Shown here: positions 63,310-64,000 of the stretch, piece by piece
How positions within the stretch are numbered: the stretch's first letter is position 1
Layout of the letters: every line of letters starts with the position of its first letter
Origin: Setoptus koraiensis
Lineage: Eukaryota; Arthropoda
Assembly (NCBI GenBank): GCA_048013815.1
Contig: CM106585.1
Coordinates: forward strand, 9,486,001-9,550,000
Reading direction: 5' to 3'
Length of the DNA stretch: 64,000 bases
Translations under genes and position numbers: made by a program
The notes under the pieces: model-generated
Told to the model about the DNA's origin: nothing
Database searches by the model: none
Seen by the model: only the letters and a program-made list of their open reading frames with translations

Positions 63310-64000
63310 ATGAATTTCTTCAAGACATCAAAGAAAACAACCATGAACAACAATAATGAGTGCGACTTACCTGGCGTGACCGACATCAGGAAAGTACTCT
63401 TTGAAAAAGTTTCCCCCAGCGATTTTAACGAAATCGACATCATGCGCCTCCAAAAGGAAGACTACGCTATTACGAGGTATATCAAGAGCGACACAGATGC
63501 CACAATTAAAACCATTCAAGAAGTACTCAAATGGCGCAAGGGTTACAATTTATCCGAATTGAAAGAAGAGGACTTCCCCAAAGAATTCAGAGAGTCTGAA
63601 GTGTTCACTATTCATGGACACGATGTCGACAACAACAAGATGGTTTATATCAGGGTGAAATTGTTCAAGAAAGGCGAACATCCCATTGACGAAGTCAAAA
63701 AGTACTTGGCATTCCTACTAGATAAGGTAGATCGCGAGACTCGAGGCGACGGTTGGGCGCTATGTTTCGATTGTGCCGACGCTGGCTTATCAAACGTAGA
63801 CATGGAATTGTTGAAATTTGTCGTACAAGCGCTAACAAACTATTTCGTAGACAATTGCCGCTATGTGCTAGTATTTGAGATGCCCTGGATATTGTCGTCC
63901 ATCTGGAAGATAGTCAAATCTTGGCTGCCACAAGAACAGCGAGACGCTGTCAAGTTTGCCAGCAAGAAAGACATGGCCTCATACGTAGCCGGGGACCAGG
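63310..64000 (+). CDS. MOSPD2-like CRAL-TRIO domain protein, N-terminal part (runs off right edge)
   Basis: MOSPD2 proteins are ER-anchored contact-site proteins with a CRAL-TRIO lipid-binding domain and a motile-sperm (FFAT-binding) domain. The frame is open from ATG 63310 to the window end, 230 codons without an intron. CRAL-TRIO-N is at about 20-75 (ITRYIKSDTDATIKTIQEVL, KWRKGYNL). The lipid-binding part follows, with GWALCFDCADAGLSNVDMEL, then YFVDNCRYVLVFEMPWILSS and IWKIVKSWLPQEQR, which fit MOSPD2 better than alpha-TTP or Sec14-like groups. The MSP domain and membrane tail would lie beyond the window, so the exact member is inferred. Confidence 0.82.
   Translation, partial: MNFFKTSKKTTMNNNNECDLPGVTDIRKVLFEKVSPSDFNEIDIMRLQKEDYAITRYIKSDTDATIKTIQEVLKWRKGYNLSELKEEDFPKEFRESEVFTIHGHDVDNNKMVYIRVKLFKKGEHPIDEVKKYLAFLLDKVDRETRGDGWALCFDCADAGLSNVDMELLKFVVQALTNYFVDNCRYVLVFEMPWILSSIWKIVKSWLPQEQRDAVKFASKKDMASYVAGDQ

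Overview
The window is compact animal DNA. Introns run about 85-130 bases, intergenic gaps are short, and many genes have one or two exons. The proteins are bilaterian, and several families (Lys/His-rich secreted protein, Mad-type Smads, kynurenine monooxygenase, TspanC8 tetraspanin) suit an arthropod. I infer a small-genome arthropod, perhaps an acariform mite; nothing here fixes the species.

Layout, left to right. An amphiphysin-type N-BAR gene leaves the left edge (minus). Then come a lipid phosphate phosphatase (minus), an FCHO/muniscin gene lacking a visible F-BAR domain, a large PAN/Apple-domain membrane protein, ERCC8 (CSA) and a divergent short-chain dehydrogenase with a one-base frameshift, PTRH2, the GPI-remodelling phosphatase MPPE1/PGAP5, a small acidic secreted protein, the Golgi Ca/Mn pump SPCA convergent with kynurenine 3-monooxygenase, ALG3, and a Lys/His-rich secreted protein. 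From 30 to 37 kb an ALG3 fragment is followed by two divergent tandem Mad-like Smads with PDSS2 between them. LSM3, PMPCB, LYRM4 (ISD11), a TspanC8 tetraspanin, a scrambled duplicate block, an ABCA transporter, NDUFAF5, TMEM161, an unusual F-box gene, UROS, a short rabaptin-like protein, a large disordered protein, and the start of a MOSPD2-like CRAL-TRIO gene at the right edge complete the window.

Most genes are housekeeping: mitochondrial biogenesis (PMPCB, LYRM4, NDUFAF5, PDSS2, PTRH2), glycosylation and GPI processing (ALG3, MPPE1, SPCA), RNA and DNA maintenance (LSM3, ERCC8), endocytosis (amphiphysin, FCHO, rabaptin-like), BMP signalling (two Smads) and haem synthesis (UROS). They do not form an operon-like unit.

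The most striking item is the intronless gene at 53438-55585. It joins an F-box and leucine-rich N-terminus to a C-terminal half that aligns by eye with the 1B and RecA1 domains of the UPF1 helicase, with the ATPase motifs destroyed. It sits just after a GC-rich, repeat-laden island unlike the rest of the window. Other notable items: a block at 42.8-43.5 kb holding remnants of three genes that lie 4-13 kb downstream, in the same order; the fast-evolving Smad pair with copied upstream DNA; and an F-BAR-less muniscin. All homology calls are from recognition of motifs and remembered family sequences; no search was run.
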